A stretch of 64,000 bases of DNA. It comes from Diploptera punctata (taxonomy: Eukaryota; Arthropoda; Insecta; Blattodea; Blaberidae). Of the stretch, positions 21,710 to 32,843 are shown piece by piece. The stretch covers positions 2,650,001 through 2,714,000 of the forward strand of contig JASPKZ010004202.1 in the NCBI GenBank assembly GCA_030220185.1, read 5' to 3'. How positions within the stretch are numbered: the first letter of the stretch is position 1; each line of letters opens with the position of its first letter. Under the pieces are notes generated by a model, which worked only from the letters and a program-made list of their open reading frames with translations, had not been told where the DNA came from and ran no database searches. The position numbers were made by a program, and so were the translations under genes.

Positions 21710-22975
21710 CACCTGAAATAGACATCCGACACAGTGTTTTCTTATTCAAAATACTTAGTTGACATCCCTCTACCCAAGAGCTCTGTGGCACTCCGTATCT
21801 ACTGTATAGGATATTAATTTTTATCTTATACAGTTCACAGAGTTATCTTTAGATTTTTCTTGTTATTCCCTGTTTATCCTTTACTCATTATTATATAAGT
21901 AATTACAAGTAAATTATATAACAAGAATTGCTACTCTTACTGTAATTTGAAGTTTAAAAGAGAATTTTGTTGTGTAGAAATTATATAATTGTGGAAATAT
22001 GAAGTGGCCATTTTAATAATTTCTAAAATAAAAATCAATAATGTGGACATTGACTTAACATTTCACATGATTATACGAGGGCGGATCGGAAAGTAACGCA
22101 CAATAATTTTTTTCTGCCTTGGTATTGCAGCTAGAATGTTGAAATTTCACAGAGATATAGTTTGAAGTTTTCACTTGTGTAAATACACAACTAATAAGCA
22201 ATGTACAATTCTCAAGAAATTATTGGTCTGATTGGATAGTTACTAACAATTGTTTTTGTTTGTTTGTTTGTTTGTTAGGTTAATTTATCAGCTGTCTAGT
22301 TGTTGTCTTCATTTCTTCATACTGGAATAAAAAGAAATTAATAAATTGGACGATAAAATATTCATTCCTGTTATGACAGATATCAAAATAGGAGATTTAC
22401 TTAATAAAATGTTATATATGACTTAATAGGTCAGTGACTGAAAGAAGAGTATTTTATGACCTGAGGTTATCAGAGTATTCTGTGATATATTATTACAATC
22501 TTGTATGCTACTGAGCGAGTCAGTTCACTTGAATAACATGTTTTCTGCACGTGTATGCCAAGATTAGATGTCATTATGAAAGTATCACAGTGTAAATGAA
22601 ACTTCTTATAGAAACAAAAGTGATATAATAGTTTTTTTAAAAAAAAGTATGGTTTATCCATCTAAAATTTCTTTTTCCAAGGCTCTTCTATTTTTGTCTA
22701 GTTGTCTTAAAGGACTGCAAGATGGGATTTTTATCTTAACTGGAAAGTTGTTGGGAATATTGGGTTGCAGTGAATTCTTGAACCGTGTAAGTATGAATAA
22801 AGGACTTTGCAATTGTGTAACATAATATGTTGAAACTGTTATACATCATTTTTACGTATAAATGTTATAACTCCATTTTAAATTTATATCTAGTTTTACT
22901 AACCAAAAAGCATGGTAGGCCCTACTTGTATATGGCAGAAAGTAATTGTTGATTGATAATTGAGTTAGAATTTAA
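21710..22975. other. Mostly unassigned; one mariner-type end
   Basis: At 22076 the sequence cgagggcggatcggaaagta follows TA and looks like a single mariner terminal repeat. I see no partner or transposase. The rest is AT-rich and unassigned. Confidence 0.4.
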
Positions 22976-23062
22976 CAGTTATGTAGGTAGGAAATAACAC
23001 TATGAGGTTTATTTTAATTTTGTTTAGTTGTTTCTTGACTCGCCTCATACTTCTTAACTCCC

Positions 23063-23109
23063 TTGCTTATCTACATTTCTTCACTTTATTTGTGACATTC
23101 TCAATGCTA
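23063..23109 (-). ncRNA. Hammerhead ribozyme variant (U3-A8), PLE family B
   Basis: The minus strand has core UUGAGAA (23098-23104), stem II GUCAC/GUGA, GAAA (23076-23079), stem III AUGUAGAU, A17. C3 and G8 are replaced by U and A together. Confidence 0.72.
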
Positions 23110-23216
23110 TATATTAAAATTGGGAATTTTTAACATTATGAGGTTCAAATTCATAAGAATTAAATTAATCATGATTATTTGATACCTCATACTTCCATAT
23201 TTCTTTAAATACAGCA

Positions 23217-23256
23217 CTGCAGTATCGGCAATTTCTTATCACCATCATCAGCTGTT
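23217..23256 (-). ncRNA. Hammerhead ribozyme, PLE family D
   Basis: Core CUGAUGA (23245-23251 on the minus strand), a short weak stem II, GAAA, near-palindromic stem III AUUG-C-CGAU, A17. Stem I is CAG/CUG. Confidence 0.7.
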
Positions 23257-23279
23257 TTCACGATTGTCAATTTTTACTT

Positions 23280-23744
23280 TTGTTGTTAATTATCAGAAAA
23301 TTTAATATAACATTGGCTCCAATCAACAAATTTAGCCTGGGTAATCTTCTGTTAAATAATAATAAATTTAACACCCCAGACAACAAAAAATCTGGAATTT
23401 ATCAAATTGATTGCAAAGATTGCAACAGGATATATATAGGAAAAACAAAAAGGAATTTGGAAACTCGTCAAAAAAAAGAACACTTCAGAAATATAAAGAA
23501 TGGAGAAATTGAAAAATCAGCTATAGCAGCACATAGTTTATTAGAGCATCATAGGATTGAAAAAGAAGCAAAACTTTTGAAACATCTATCAAAACCTTTA
23601 GATTTAACAGTTTGGGAAAAAATATATATTAAAAAAAACCATACTAGAACTATGAACTTTGAGATTCCAGATGAACCGAGCTTGATTACAAAGTTCTTCA
23701 AAAATCCAACAGATGGCACTTTAGAAAATGATTCATTAAAATGA
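23280..23744 (+). pseudogene. PLE GIY-YIG endonuclease C-terminus (truncated ORF)
   Basis: 154 residues. There is a linker (about 1-35), then the nuclease start KKSGIYQIDCKDCNRIYIGK (about 37-56) with both the GIY and YIG motifs. TKRNLETR follows (the catalytic Arg region), then an AAH...EK segment and the family tail TVWEKIYIKKN / TMNFEIPDEPSLITKFF. The reverse transcriptase part is missing, so this is a 5'-truncated insertion. It is the longest uninterrupted endonuclease frame in the window. Confidence 0.85.
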
Positions 23745-23838
23745 ACACCAGATGGCAGTTTAGAAAATAATTCTTTAAAAGAACATCAGATGGCAGTTTG
23801 GATAATTAACAACAAAAGTAAAAATTGACAATCGTGTA

Positions 23839-23880
23839 AACAGCTGATGATGGTGATAAGAAATTGCCGATACTGCAGTG
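23839..23880 (+). ncRNA. Hammerhead ribozyme, PLE family D
   Basis: Core CUGAUGA at 23844-23850, GAAA, stem III AUUGCCGAU, A17. Stem I CAG/CUG is intact. Stem II is short. Confidence 0.7.
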
Positions 23881-24006
23881 CTGTATTTAAAGAAATATAG
23901 AAGTATGAGGTATGAAATAATCATGATTAATTTAATTCTTATGATTCTCAATGCTGTTCACGTTCACAACTGACGTCCAATGGTCTCCTTTCCTTGCGAA
24001 CGTGAA

Positions 24007-24053
24007 CAGCATTGAGAATGTCACAAATACAGTGACGAAATGTAGATATGGAA
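24007..24053 (+). ncRNA. Hammerhead ribozyme variant (U3-A8), PLE family B
   Basis: Core UUGAGAA at 24012-24018, five-pair stem II GUCAC/GUGAC, GAAA, stem III AUGUAGAU, A17. Confidence 0.75.
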
Positions 24054-24111
24054 GGGAGTTAAGAAGTATGAGGTGAATCAAGAAACAACTAAACAAAACT
24101 AGAATTTAACA

Positions 24112-24570
24112 CTTCATCTCATAATTGTTGATTTCTCGAAGACTAGTTTCGATACTTCTGTGTATCATCTTCAGGTTCATCTAACTGTTGAATGAGTGGT
24201 TGGTGATCCTGTAGGTTGTTTGTTACTCCTTCTGGCTGCTGACCGATTAACTTTCAAGTTAAATCTTTTTCCCCAAGAATTTAAAAATTCATAATTTTTC
24301 TTTTATTTTTCTGGATGTGAATTTTTTTCCCAAACTGTGAGTTCCTTAGAGTTATCTGTTTTCAATAATTTTACCTTTGTTTTAATTCTGTGTTTTTATG
24401 ACCGTGCATGTGCAGCTATTGCAGATTTATTTATTTCCCCATTTTTAAACTTGCTAGAGTGTTCTTTCAAATTTGTGTTCAAGTTCCTTTTCTTTTTCCC
24501 ACAATCTTTGCAATCAATTTGATTAATCCTTGGTTTATTGCATTCATTAATCTTTTCATTTTTGTTGGTT
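24112..24570 (-). mobile_element. PLE family H copy with broken endonuclease
   Basis: The left part has a clean minus-strand hammerhead. 24297-24560 on the minus strand is a GIY-YIG tail with a stop and lost codons (KKRNLNT, then SAIAAHA, KTKVKLLKTDNSKELTVWEK). Confidence 0.75.
24135..24180 (-). ncRNA. Hammerhead ribozyme, PLE family H
   Basis: Core CUGAAGA (24168-24174 on the minus strand), stem II GAUAC/GUAUC, GAAA, palindromic stem III ACUAGU, C17. Intact, unlike the family H copies at 11.2-11.7 kb. Confidence 0.85.
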
Positions 24571-24589
24571 TTAATTAAATATTAAAATC

Positions 24590-24920
24590 CTCCATAGATT
24601 CCCTCCATGGTATCTTTACCATGTCGTGGTGGAGTGACTTGCGTGCTTAAATGATCCCGAGAGCTATGCCGGCGGTAGCATTGCTGCCAATAGGGTTGCC
24701 CATGCCGGACTGGTCGAAGGTGATAAGCCAGACAAAAAAACGTACCTTGGTCGAAAGAGTGACGATCTTTCACCGTAAAAATACAACCGTCAAGAAATGT
24801 GGACATGGGTTCAACTGGCGTAAAATTTTCCAGAGGTCAAATAGTCCCCCATTTGGTTCTCTGGGTGGGGACTACTTCAGGGAACCCATGCCAAAGGCTC
24901 AAATATTAAAATATTCAATG
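24590..24920. repeat. Dispersed repeat, probable LINE leader
   Basis: GC-richer than its flanks, with a frame (24651-24935) but no domain. It resembles the 5' part of an insect non-LTR element. Low certainty. Confidence 0.3.
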
Positions 24921-25124
24921 AAAATTGTTGATTGATTCAGTATAGACTTTAAATTAAGTTTGTCATCCTTTTATTTTAACATCCTTTCTTAATTACCTCT
25001 GTGTTGTGAAAGTCTGTCTTACTAGCATCTCAGGTTTGATTTCCAGTTATGCCATAGGAATTTTAGTTTGGACATAGGGTCTTCTCAGCATTGTTAGGAT
25101 ATTTGAGTACACATTTGATTTAGT

Positions 25125-25395
25125 AAAGTGATCCTACTACAGGCCTCAGGAAGCCCTTGGGGTAGTGCGAGGTTAGGCTCCCACTTTTTCTGGACAATTG
25201 GCACTTGATGTCAGCCGGGTTGTCAGCCCAGAAAAACGTCTGGTACTCATTTCAGTTAGAGGCTGAGTCAACCTCAGGGCCATAGTGCCACCAGAGGGTT
25301 TGGGTCAGTTTAAAAATCCTGACCCCACCGGGATCAAACCCTCGACCTTCTGGCTTGTAGCGGAGTGCCTTAACCACTACGCTATGGCTTGATTT
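25125..25395 (-). repeat. SINE family 3, minus strand
   Basis: Matches the 45174-45476 copy in complement, with a short internal deletion. 25570-25760 next to it is a weak minus-strand LINE tail. Confidence 0.7.
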
Positions 25396-25876
25396 AAGGG
25401 GAAAAAAAAATGAACTTGCAAGATATTTTGTGAAACAGAACATTGGATTACTCTACCTGGTAATACAAAATTAAACATGTCATATATTTCATCTGAGTCT
25501 TAGATTTGTAACAAAATTGTTTCTGAATAATTTTTTTTACTTTTCACACATAATTTCAATTTTCTAATGGAAATGGCAGTTAATGACAAATGAGTGAAAT
25601 TTTGAAGTGGGTGAATTCAAATACCTCATCATCATCACGAACAAATCCATTTTAGGCCATGTGGCGTGTGATGGTAAACCTAATGAAGATTTTTGGTCTT
25701 CCTTGGTCCCTATGCCCAGTTGGAGTATATTGGAATGCCCATTTTGGTACATACTCTAGAGCTTTTCAGAAGTAACAGATTGTAAAGATTTTAGTTTATT
25801 TGATTGAAATTTTGTAGGGAGTTTATAATAATATATTTATTAAACACAATGTGTACATCAAATTAAATTTAGCTTT

Positions 25877-27003
25877 TTACCAGTCTTTAATTAAATTGTT
25901 TAGAGGCAGAGTCCTGTTTTTACACTTCGCTAGATGATATTTTGGACATGGATAGTTGCATAATTTACAGATGCAGTCCTCCTTGGGTTCATGGTACATG
26001 TTGTTCAGGCATATATTCCCATGAAATCCATGGGCTGCGAAACGTGTGTACAGGTGCCGAAGTTCGAAATTCGGTTGCTTCCAGGTTTCTGTTTTCATTG
26101 CGTCTGTTTCCATAATTTCTGTCGGTATCTGGGCGGCTTTGTTCTGTCTCTCCTCGATGACGATTCTGTATGCTTGCGTTTCCGGTAGTCTGAAACAGTG
26201 TCTGATATCTTCGATGAAGAAGGATTCCTGGGCTATTGTATAGGCATAACTATTTCTTGTATATTTTGAAATTGACAGTGCTCTTTTGAGAAACCTTGAT
26301 TTAACGTTCTCCAGTTTTTTAAGATTTTTCACTGTCAAGTAATTCCATATAAGCTGGATTCCGTATGTTGCGGCTGGCATTACTTTAAGGTTGAAAAGTT
26401 TCATTGCAGTTGAGAGGGATAGTCTTTGGAGTTTTGGGATATCGTACATGGCTTTCGTTGCAGCTGTTGCTCGATCCTGTATATGAAGTGAGAAAGCGGT
26501 TCCAGTTGTTTGTAAGGTGACCCCCAAGTATTTGTAGCTTGATACGAATTCTAGGGTTTCACTTCCGCATATAAGATGGTCCTTATTAGCCAGCTTTCCT
26601 CCTTTCCTGAATTTCATTGCCTTTGTCTTGGCGCTGTTTATTTCCATCGAGTTTTCGAGTGCCCATATCCTAATGTTCTCCATGGCTGTTTGGAGAGCTC
26701 CTTGATTCCTAGAGAGGATGATCATGTCGTCTGCGTACATGAGTAGCTTAACATTTCTTGTGTCTATAGTCTCTCCGATGTCTGACATCATTACATTAAA
26801 GAGTACGGGACTCATCGGGTCTCCTTGTAGGACCTCCCTTGTTTGAGTAACACTTCTCGACATCGATATACCATCACTGATTGTCAGGTAGTTTGTGGTA
26901 AGGATTGATTTAATTGTTCCTAATTCGTTGCTTGAGCTGCCTAGTATGCTCTCTAGCTTCTGGATGAGGATTTTCCTGTCAATACTGTCGAATGCCTTGG
27001 GAG
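25877..27003 (-). pseudogene. LINE reverse transcriptase, 5'-truncated, largely open
   Basis: The minus-strand frame runs about 370 codons from near 27003 to the stop at 25877. It has RT motif A (KAFDSIDRK), motif B (QGDPMSPVLFNVMMSDI), catalytic motif C (YADDMI) and the thumb region (SYKYLGVTL). A C-terminal CX2C...HX4C knuckle follows (CKLCNYPCPKYHLAKCK). The RT fingers and endonuclease are missing upstream. The clade is uncertain. It is one of the youngest-looking LINE pieces here. Confidence 0.85.
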
Positions 27004-27107
27004 TTTATAAGAATGTGTTAGAGATATTATTATTAAAAAAGTTCTCATTTAGGGGTCATGCTTATAGAACCATTTTACATTGATATATTGCATATTATAT
27101 CCTTTGT

Positions 27108-27500
27108 AGTCCACCGCTGTGGTCTCGGGGTAGCGTGCTGCCTTGTCTCACAGTGGGCCCGGGTTCGATCCCCAGTCGGGACAGTTTTTCTGGGTGAGGT
27201 CTTTATCGGGGGTTTTTCCTCACCTGTAAGACAAATGTCAGGAAAACTTTAAGGCCCAAACGGTCCCCGAAATCATATGGCCATCGCAGTCACCATCATT
27301 CATATTCATCTTAGGTTAAGCTTAGGATTAGGGACTCCTGGCGCACCATTATCATCATCATCACCCATCATATCATCGGGGCAACGTAACCCTGCCTTCC
27401 AGGCGCCCCAACCTCAGAAGTGGGTTACAAGTACGCCATGCCAGGAGAGAAACCAGGATTGTCAAAAGACCACCTGCAGCATTTGAAAAAAAAAAAAAGA
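27108..27500 (+). repeat. SINE family 1, full-length
   Basis: The head is ccgctgtggtctcggggtag with B box gggttcgatcc. The tail ends in an A run at about 27486. Structure as at 14158. Confidence 0.88.
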
Positions 27501-27529
27501 AATTATATCCTTTATAAATATTGGAATCT

Positions 27530-27980
27530 ATTTTAGAACTGTGTTTATATTATATGGAAGTGAAACATGGACTGTTACTTTAAGGGGGAGAAAATATTAT
27601 GAGTATTTGAGAATAAAGTTCTTAGGAAAATTTTTGAACCAAAGAGAGATGAAAAGACAGACAAATGGAGAAGACTACATAACAGTGAATTACATGATCT
27701 TTATAGGAAACTAGATATAGTAAGAACAGTTAAGTCATATAGACTGTGATGGGCAGGACATGTGGCATAAATGGCCTGGAAGCTTCTTGTAGGAAAACCA
27801 GAGGAAAAATGCCCAATTGATAGGCCAAGAATGAGGTGGGAGAATAAAATTTACCATGATTTGAGGGAAGTGGATTATACAGGGGATGATTGGAAAACAG
27901 TCAGGATAGAGATGTATGGAGAGCTTATGTCCACATGACCATGTACCTACGTGTTTGATAGTGCCAGTGGGTTAGTTACG
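27530..27980 (+). pseudogene. LINE 3' fragment
   Basis: Diverged copy of the 18340-18785 element with an in-frame stop and a deletion in the GHVARMGNE region. Confidence 0.65.
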
Positions 27981-28079
27981 TTGTATACTATATCCTTTGT
28001 AAATATTGGAATATATTTTAAAACACACTCCAGTAATATGTATTTTTTGGTAAATCTTTTACATTTGTTTCGTCATTAC

Positions 28080-29520
28080 TTATGAGATATATGACAAACA
28101 GTATCAGAAGTATTAACGAAAATAAGAATCAACAAAGCTCCTGGAGAGGATGGGATCAGCATTTAACTATTTAAAAATGCAAATCCTGTGTTTTTAGACA
28201 GATTTATCACATTCTTAAATAAACTATGGGAAGAGAGAGACATTCCAGTAAGTTGGACAAAATCTATTGTAATACTCATATTTAAAAAAGGAGACAAGAA
28301 AAACTGTGAAAATTACAGAGGCATCAGCTTACCAAATACTGGGTACAAAATTTACGCCAATATAATTAAGAACAAATTATACAAACATCTTAACAGCCTC
28401 CTCAGAGAAGAACAGAATGGCTTTTCTAAAGGTCAATCCTGCTGTGATGGTTATTTCTCCATGAAATTATTAATAGAAAAACACACAGAGTTCAATGTAG
28501 AACAACATTTAGCTTTTGTGGACTTCAAAAAATCCTTCGACAAAATCAATAGGAATAAACTGTTGGATATTTTAGCTGACAACAATCTACCACAACAGCA
28601 TATTTTAAATTTATACAATATCTATAAAACAAATTTGATTTCAGTTCGAATCAATAACATACAAACCGAATGGACCGAAATTTAATAAGGTGTAAGACAA
28701 AGATGTGGCCTCTCGCCCTTGCTCTTTATCCTACACATGGATAGAAAACTCCAAGATTGGAGAGAGATGAGACACGGTTCTATCGAAATTAATAGAATCC
28801 TGAAATAGACTCCTTGATTTTTGCAGATAATTCAATATTAATAGCTCCAACAGAAACAGATTTAGAGTATTCTATACACAATTTTAATATAATTGCAAAA
28901 GGGTACAATATGGAAATCAATACAAAGAAAAATAAAGTGATGGTATTTTGTGGGAAATACCCTATACCTAGCAAAATTGTTTTGGATGATGAAGTTTTAG
29001 AACGAGTAAATGGATTTAATTATCTGGGTTACAATTTAACATTCCAAGACAAAGCTGATAGAGCAAAGAAAATCACAAATTCATAAAAACAACGGGGATA
29101 TAACAGTATAATGAAACCATATTTAGTATAGAAGAACACAAGATTACGGCCTTAAAAGGTTCTCGCAAGACCAGTATTAAGATATGGTAGTGGAGTATGG
29201 ACAATACGAAGAAGAGACAAAAGCCGAATAACAGCAAATGAGATGCGATTTATGCGCCATACAGCAGGCTATACAAAGTGGGACCATAAAAGAAATGAGG
29301 AAATTATGGAAGAGTTGGATGTAGAACCTATTCTCTACCATATACAAAACTACCAGAACAACTAGAAAGCCCATCTTCAACGAATGCCGTCTCATAGAAT
29401 TCCAAAAGCCATGCTTCGTTACTGCCCCCAAGGCAAAAGATTGCTGGGGCGTCCAAAAAAGCGCTGGATGGAAAACTCCTCTTTGAGACCGTAACAGGCC
29501 ACACGGCCTAATACTTGCAT
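28080..29520 (+). pseudogene. LINE reverse transcriptase with stops
   Basis: The plus strand encodes RT fingers (IRINKAPGEDGIS), motifs 2-3 (NYRGISLPNTGYKIYANIIK), motif A (FVDFKKSFDKINRNKL) and motif B (GVRQRCGLSPLLFILHMD). Motif C has decayed to FADNS, and the tail reads RYGSGVWTIRRRDKSRITAN. Several stops and one or more shifts break it. The catalytic FADD is changed to FADN. Its 3' tail is shared with 34555-34930, 50530-50880 and 56000-56560. Confidence 0.8.
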
Positions 29521-29609
29521 GGATGTTGATGATGACAAACAGTCAGATTATAGGTTGTTTCTGTACAGCATGATCATTTATTCCGATTGAGGGTCTTTCC
29601 ATTTTTTCA

Positions 29610-29930
29610 GCGGTTGCCCTTTTACCAGCCGGCTGCTGGCCCTTCACATCCACATGAGTCAATCACAGAGGTAGATGATCAACAGCCAGTGTAGGGGTGA
29701 CATGTGGTTAGCATGTCGAGTCCCCCAGCCGTTATAGCTGGTTTTCTCAACCTGGAGCCGCTACTTATTGTAGCTATCCAATTGCCTCACGATGCTGGGT
29801 GGGCACCGGTCCCATACTGGCCGAAATACCATGAGAAAATTTCTTCCCCCATGGAGACTCGAACCAGCGCAAGTCCCGTAGCTCTGTGCCAAGGCTTCCT
29901 ACCTTAACCGCTCGGCTACGGTGCGGGACA
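29610..29930 (-). repeat. SINE family 2, minus strand
   Basis: Complement of the 21382-21705 family, with the head at the right (B box ggttcgagtctcc). Confidence 0.75.
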
Positions 29931-30570
29931 TTGCATTCAGTATACTGATAAGTATATTAAATAGAAACAATAGAAAATAAGTGTGAGGTAGGTACTTCAG
30001 TCACTTTTGCATAAAACATATATAATTTTTATGTAGGGTTGAATGTTCTCCCGTATCTCTTTCTCTTTCTGAATAGTATGTTCTTCATTGTTTTGTAATT
30101 TAAAAAAAGGTAATGTATTCTTAGCATATCAGGTGACATAAATGTTGTGAACAGTAGTTAGGAACAAAGGTAAGTTACTCAGTTTTATCAGTTCTTCCAT
30201 CTTATCAGGTAAAGTTCATATCGTACTGAAGAATGTTATGTGTAGTTGGGTCTGGTATCGGTACAAAATAAAACTACAATTTGAGTATGATATTTAATTA
30301 ATTTCTTATTATAACCAAACATTATTTATTAATAATTTCTTTTATCTGACTTCCTATAAAGACCATGAAGTTCACTTTTATGTAGTCTTCTCCATTCACC
30401 TGTCTGTTCATCTCTTTTTGGTCCAAACATTTTCCTAAGAAAATATGAATATCTAGGTACATGTAAATTCTGAAACTCACAAATTTAGAGTTATATAACT
30501 TGGATAGTCTGAAGACTAACTTTTACATGGATTGTTAAAGTTTGAATTGATATATATGGGAGCATTTATT
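29931..30570. other. AGL upstream region
   Basis: AT-rich with a short minus-strand LINE tail (30345-30440). I cannot place a promoter or a 5'UTR exon. An acceptor-like tgttgacag ends at 30579, so the first coding exon may follow a non-coding exon. Confidence 0.4.
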
Positions 30571-30591
30571 TGTTGACAGTATTTTACCAAG

Positions 30592-30739
30592 ATGGTTACA
30601 AGAAAGCAGAGTCTGACCAGTATTGGCCCAATTCTTGGGTTTGTTGGCAATTCACCAGGAATAGCAGCAAATCAGATTCGTGTCCTGACATTAAACAATG
30701 GAGAACATCAAGATTCTACTTTATATCGTCTTCAGAAAG
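30592..30739 (+). CDS. AGL: Glycogen debranching enzyme, exon 1 (start codon)
   Basis: AGL is a bifunctional cytosolic enzyme. Its 4-alpha-glucanotransferase moves short maltosyl/maltotriosyl stubs, and its amylo-1,6-glucosidase removes the branch glucose, so that phosphorylase can finish degrading glycogen. This exon has the first ATG (30592) and residues 1-49, including QIRVLTLNNGEHQDSTLYRL, which matches the family N-terminus. The donor GTCAGT is at 30740; the exon ends with one base of a Gly codon. About 20 residues precede the conserved start, slightly longer than in vertebrates. An acceptor at 30579 allows an upstream exon. Confidence 0.85.
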
Positions 30740-30799
30740 GTCAGTTAAAAATTTTTTTTGTAATTACACAACAACTGTCACAAGTTAATTTATAAAGAG

Positions 30800-31135
30800 T
30801 TGGAGAAAATGTTTTTTATATCTCACCTCATAAAATTACATGTTTTCACGATACCAGTTTCAAAAGTAAATTTTACTTCCATCTTCAGTCAAACTCCAAC
30901 TTTGATTTTGATTAAATGTCAGAAATTAATTTATTTCCAATATCATTCAGTAATAATTTGCCAATTGTGTATATATATTCTCTCATTAGACATTCTTGTA
31001 ACTTTTTTATAATACTATACATTATTTATGACGATTCCCCTCGTGTATTTCTCATTCGGGAATTTCATCCAAGCTTTTAAATTTAAATTCATTTTTTTCA
31101 TAGACTTATGATGGGAATTAATGTTATAAGGCTTT
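30800..31135 (-). mobile_element. PLE family F fragment in AGL intron 1
   Basis: Starts gttggagaaaatgtttttta, then tcacctcataaaattacatg and a minus-strand hammerhead at 30849-30892. It ends near gggaattaatgttataaggc. A paired copy is at 44870-45040. Confidence 0.7.
30849..30892 (-). ncRNA. Hammerhead ribozyme, PLE family F
   Basis: Core CUGAAGA (30882-30888 on the minus strand), stem II AAGUAAA/UUUACUU, GAAA, stem III ACUGGU (one change from ACCGGU), A17. Stem I is UGA/UCG. Confidence 0.8.
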
Positions 31136-31139
31136 CAAA

Positions 31140-31595
31140 TGAATCATCATCATCATCCAGTATCATGGCAGCTGCCGCCATCTTCCGGAAACCAAACGCC
31201 ATTCCTCTCTGTCCATCCATTGATCTTCTTCCAATCCTCTGATATTCATAGCTGCTTGTACCCCTTCTATCCAAGTTTTTTTCAGTCTTCCTCTCTTCCT
31301 CCTTTCCATTGGGATCCATTCCATAACAATTTTAGGTAATCTTTGCTCTGGCATTCTTTTGACATGGCCATACCACTGTAATCTTTTCTTTTCTATCATG
31401 TCTATGTTGTCCGGCTCCTCTTGTACACCCATAATTTCCCTTATTTCTTTATTTCGTATTCTATCCATTCTAGATTTTCCAGCTGATCTTCATAAAACAT
31501 CCATTTCTGTACTTAAAATTCTTTTCATTTCTCTGGTAGAAATTTGCCAGACTTCAGCACCATATGTTAAAATGCTCTGAATTATGGTTTGATAT
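31140..31595 (-). pseudogene. LINE 3' fragment, target of a PLE insertion
   Basis: The minus-strand product has KKRLQWYGHVKRMPEQRLPK, then ERRKRGRLKKTWIEGVQAAM. The copy continues after the PLE at 32474. A second copy at 38360-39090 has the uninterrupted site, which proves the insertion boundaries. Confidence 0.75.
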
Positions 31596-31684
31596 TAAGT
31601 TATGTAGATAGGAAATAACACTATGAGGTTTTTTAATATTGTTTATTTTTTATTATTTCACTCACCTCATACTTCATAATTCAT

Positions 31685-31731
31685 AGCAGACCCTGGGTTT
31701 CTTCACATATTTTGTGACATTGTCAATGCTG
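31685..31731 (-). ncRNA. Hammerhead ribozyme variant (U3-A8), PLE family B
   Basis: The minus strand has core UUGACAA (31720-31726), stem II GUCAC/GUG, GAAA, stem III ACCC-A-GGGU, C17. Stem I is AGCA/UGCU. Confidence 0.8.
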
Positions 31732-32367
31732 CGTCACGTTCACAACTGACGTCCAACGGCCTTCTATCCTGCAGACTGACCTCCGCGCCATCTGGTGGCC
31801 GACCGAAGAATTTCCAAATCAGTCCTCTTTCTTTATAACCGGGTATTTCAAAATTCATAGTTGTATTTTCATTCTTGCATATGTAAATTTTTTCCCAAAT
31901 TGTGAGTTCCTTCGGTTTTTCCAATTGTTTAAGTAATTTTGTTTTGGTTTCTATTCTATGTTTTTCTGACCAGGCATGTGCAGCTATTGCAGATTTTTCG
32001 GTTTCTCCATTTTTAACATTTCTGAGGTGTTCTTTTAATCTTGTATTTAGATTCCTTTTTGTTAAAAGAACACCTCAGAAATGTTAAAAATGGAGAAACC
32101 GAAAAATCTGCAATAGCTGCACATGCCTGGTCAGAAAAACATAGAATAGAAACCAAAACAAAATTACTTAAACAATTGGAAAAACCGAAGGAACTCACAA
32201 TTTGGGAAAAATTTACATATGCAAGAATGAAAATACAACTATGAATTTTGAAATACCCGGTTATAAGGAGAGAGGACTGATTTGGAAATTCTTCGGTCGG
32301 CCATCAGATGGCGCGGAGGTCAGTCTGGAGGATAGAAGGCCGTTGGACGTCAGTTGTGAACGTGACG

Positions 32368-32414
32368 CAGCATTGACAATGTCACAAAATATGTGCAGAA
32401 ACCCAGGGTCTGCT
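32368..32414 (+). ncRNA. Hammerhead ribozyme variant (U3-A8), PLE family B
   Basis: Core UUGACAA at 32373-32379, stem II GUCAC/GUG, GAAA, stem III ACCC-A-GGGU, C17. Stem I AGCA/UGCU has four pairs. It mirrors 31685-31731. Confidence 0.82.
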
Positions 32415-32843
32415 ATGAATTATGAAGTATGAGGTGAGTGAAATAATAAAAAATAAACAATATGGTTTGATATATTTGTAATTTTCTATTTTTTGTAATA
32501 TTTTTGCTCCACCAAACAGAGTATAAAGCATTTATTGCTTGTTTTAATAAAATTAAAATAAATCTTTATTCATGTAACCTCATTCACTTCGTGTAAATTA
32601 AATGTTTTACATTTCCCTCCTGCAGTAGTACATTTCAATTTATCAGATTGGACTAACAAATAGAGTATAAAATAAAATACCAACTGTCTACTAGATAATA
32701 GTTTTTCATATTTCTCTTTAATTAATTTTTCTTTTTATCACCAGTTATATAATTTAAAAAATACCATTTCTACTAGACAATAGTATGTTGTATTTCTCTC
32801 CAACCAGTTTATTCTTTTTATATCCAGTTATATGATTTATGTA

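Larger units (their letters stand above)
23109..23943 (+). mobile_element. PLE family D, 5'-truncated, with GIY-YIG endonuclease frame
   Basis: 835 bp with a 12-bp target duplication (23097-23108 and 23944-23955). It has inverted arms with minus (23217-23256) and plus (23839-23880) hammerheads around a plus-strand frame. Ends read gggaatttttaacattatga and tacctcatac. Confidence 0.88.
22985..24110. mobile_element. PLE family B inverted pair, interrupted by a PLE family D
   Basis: The family B ends are at 22985-23108 (taggaaataacactatgagg, then a minus-strand hammerhead) and at 23944-24110 (plus-strand hammerhead and gaagtatgaggtgaatcaag). Between them lies the family D insertion 23109-23943, flanked by the 12-bp duplication ATTCTCAATGCT. 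The duplication falls within the family B ribozyme core. Confidence 0.85.
31596..32460. mobile_element. PLE family B, snap-back inverted pair with 13-bp TSD
   Basis: Flanked by TATGGTTTGATAT (31583-31595 and 32461-32473). The minus half (31700-32050) and plus half (32055-32430) are inverted copies of the same GIY-YIG tail (KEHLRNVKNGETEKSAIAAH, then ELTIWEK, MNFEIPGYKERGLIW). They meet near 32060, each truncated inside the nuclease domain. Each half ends in a variant hammerhead. Confidence 0.92.

Noticed and set aside
31596..32460. Long terminal inverted repeats suggesting a DNA transposon or Maverick-type element
   Set aside because: The arms are inverted copies of a retroelement 3' end (GIY-YIG tail plus ribozyme). 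There is no transposase or integrase, and the 13-bp TSD fits the PLE set.
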